Source: CAZLLE01 sp964560425 (GTDB lineage Bacteria > Campylobacterota > Campylobacteria > Campylobacterales > QNZT01). Taken from it: a DNA stretch of 64,000 nt. Below, one piece after another: positions 62,796 through 64,000 of this stretch. The stretch spans positions 1-64,000 of the forward strand of contig CAZLLE010000033.1 of NCBI GenBank assembly GCA_964560425.1. The letters are read 5' to 3'. Position 1 is the first letter of the stretch. Each line of letters begins with the position of its first letter. A model generated the notes under the pieces. It was given only the letters and a program-made list of their open reading frames with translations, was not told where the DNA came from and ran no database searches. The translations under genes and the position numbers were made by a program.

Positions 62796-64000
62796 CAATC
62801 CTATGTTTGCACTTGCTGTTAATACACTCATAGATATCCTTTTTTCTAAATGTTCTCTCTGCCATAATATAATTACACTCTGGACATTTTTTGTTGGTTG
62901 GTTTATATGTTGATATAAATTTACATTTTGGATAGTTTCCACATCCAAAAAACTTTCCTCGTCTTGATTTTCTCTCTACAATATCACCATTACACTCAGG
63001 ACATTGTACCCCTTCAAGCTTTGTAGGAGCTGTTTTGGCAGGAGCTTCTTTTCCATCAGAAGAGACATTTTGAGTATATTTACATTTAGGAAAACCACTA
63101 CATGCAATAAATTCACCATATCTACCTTTTCTTCTAAGAAGCTCTTCACCACACTCAGGACACTTTTCCCCTGTCGGAATAGCAATCTTTTGGCTTACAA
63201 TATTTTTTTTGCCATCTGCAATCTGTTGAATAAATGGTTCATAAAATTTCCAAAGAACTTTTTGCCAATCTTTTTTATTATCAGCAACTTCATCTAATGT
63301 CTCCTCCATCTGAGAGGTAAAGTTACTATCAACAATCTCAGCAAAATGGTCTTCTAACATTTTAATCACTTTAAAAGCGACTTCAGTAGGAACCAATTGC
63401 TTTTTTTCAATCTCAATATATAATCTTGCTGTTAAAATAGATATTGTTGGAGCATAAGTAGATGGTCTACCTATTCCCAAACCTTCCAATGTCTTAATCA
63501 AACTAGCCTCAGAATATCTTGAAGGTGGCTCTGTAAAGTGTTGATTTGCATCTAGTTTTGATAACTCAACTACTTGCCCCTTCTCCAAAGATGGCAGAAG
63601 TTTATCTTTATCTTTGTTTCCAAGAACCTTATAAAAACCATCAAAAATCAACTTTCTACCAGTAGCTTTAAATTTTGAACTCTGCGACTCAAATATAAGT
63701 GATTGCGACTCAAAAAGAGCATCATTCATTTGTGAAGCGATAAAACGATTATATATTAATGTATAGAGTTTTAACTCATCAGGCTTTAAAAAGCTCTTTG
63801 CAATTTTAGGAGTAAAAGATAAAATAGTTGGTCTAATTGCTTCATGTGCCTCTTGTGCGGCTTTTGATTTTGATTTATAATATTTTGGCTCTTTAGGAAG
63901 ATACTTTTCCCCATACTCATTTACTATTACTTCTCTAGCACTCTCAATAGCCTCTGTCGCAATATTAAGACTATCTGTTCTCATGTATGTAATTACACCT
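62788..64000 (-). CDS. topA: DNA topoisomerase I, partial (N-terminus off right edge)
   Basis: The frame stays open past the right edge; the last codons before the edge read GVITYMRTDS, the TopA active site whose Tyr is at 63987-63985. About 404 C-terminal residues are present: the AAQEAHEAIRPT and GLGIGRPSTYAPTISIL motifs, then three C4 zinc modules (CPECGEELLRRKGRYGEFIA, CPECNGDIVERKSRRGKFFG, CPECNYIMAERTFRKKDIYE). Relaxes negative supercoils. bioB starts within its last codons. Confidence 0.95.
   Translation of the reverse strand, partial: GVITYMRTDSLNIATEAIESAREVIVNEYGEKYLPKEPKYYKSKSKAAQEAHEAIRPTILSFTPKIAKSFLKPDELKLYTLIYNRFIASQMNDALFESQSLIFESQSSKFKATGRKLIFDGFYKVLGNKDKDKLLPSLEKGQVVELSKLDANQHFTEPPSRYSEASLIKTLEGLGIGRPSTYAPTISILTARLYIEIEKKQLVPTEVAFKVIKMLEDHFAEIVDSNFTSQMEETLDEVADNKKDWQKVLWKFYEPFIQQIADGKKNIVSQKIAIPTGEKCPECGEELLRRKGRYGEFIACSGFPKCKYTQNVSSDGKEAPAKTAPTKLEGVQCPECNGDIVERKSRRGKFFGCGNYPKCKFISTYKPTNKKCPECNYIMAERTFRKKDIYECINSKCKHRIDA

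Overview
The window looks like a chromosomal segment of a Campylobacterota (epsilonproteobacterial) genome. It is AT-rich, densely packed with genes and full of 1-8 nt start/stop overlaps. Several blocks match the Campylobacter gene order as I remember it: rplU-obgE-proB-fmt-birA-parA-parB-atpF', atpF-atpC-tolQRAB-pal-cpoB-slyD, fabD-mtn-ttcA, recA-eno-FtsB/DivIC-like-AMIN protein, and galU with pgi. MutS7, an alpha-type carbonic anhydrase, oleate hydratase and glucosylglycerate (osmolyte) genes point to a free-living, probably marine, sulfur-oxidiser-like member rather than a host-adapted one. The genus is not determinable from the sequence alone.

Layout. 1-948: start of a secreted DUF5011/DUF1566 protein running off the left edge. 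1322-8498 (+): an operon-like run of metY, metX, xseB, a nitrilase-like protein, a ThiF-like protein, a small protein and a MutS7 protein with a C-terminal HNH domain. 8499-13817: envelope and secreted proteins (Deg-type protease, 27-residue-repeat protein, large lipoprotein, M23 peptidase, small lipoprotein). 13966-21433 (mostly -): glucan phosphorylase-like protein without the PLP lysine, HDAC-like deacetylase, carbonic anhydrase, TtcA-like protein, MTA/SAH nucleosidase, carbon-nitrogen hydrolase, fabD. 21625-24669: oleate hydratase with an N-terminal frameshift and a MATE exporter. 24705-35716 (-): slyD, the Tol-Pal genes and the F1/b-subunit genes of ATP synthase. 35800-41739 (-): parB, parA, birA, fmt, proB, obgE, rplU, ridA; rpmA is missing from its usual place between rplU and obgE. 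41869-50549: a small barrel protein, then galU, GH13_18 phosphorylase, GpgS-like synthase, glycerate kinase, HAD phosphatase, pgi and dapE. 50562-54033: a lipoprotein, an uncharacterised P-loop ATPase/membrane-protein pair and a secreted two-repeat protein. 54368-64000: HI0933-family flavoprotein, fliQ, mqnD, a coiled-coil protein, recA, eno, an FtsB/DivIC-like protein, an AMIN protein, a Kef-type antiporter broken by an in-frame TAG, bioB, and topA running off the right edge.

How genes work together. The most coherent metabolic unit is 42452-49442. GalU makes UDP-glucose, the GpgS-like enzyme joins glucose to 3-phosphoglycerate, the HAD phosphatase releases glucosylglycerate, the GH13_18 enzyme can phosphorolyse it to glucose-1-phosphate and glycerate, glycerate kinase returns glycerate to glycolysis, and Pgi links the hexose phosphates. 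This would be a self-contained make-and-recycle circuit for a compatible solute, inserted between galU and pgi. MTA/SAH nucleosidase (19042-19734) and MqnD (55828-56691) fit the futalosine menaquinone route. Several proteins have lost a hallmark catalytic residue (nitrilase Cys, phosphorylase Lys, TtcA cluster Cys, M23 His). No rRNA, tRNA, CRISPR array, insertion sequence or prophage was recognised.
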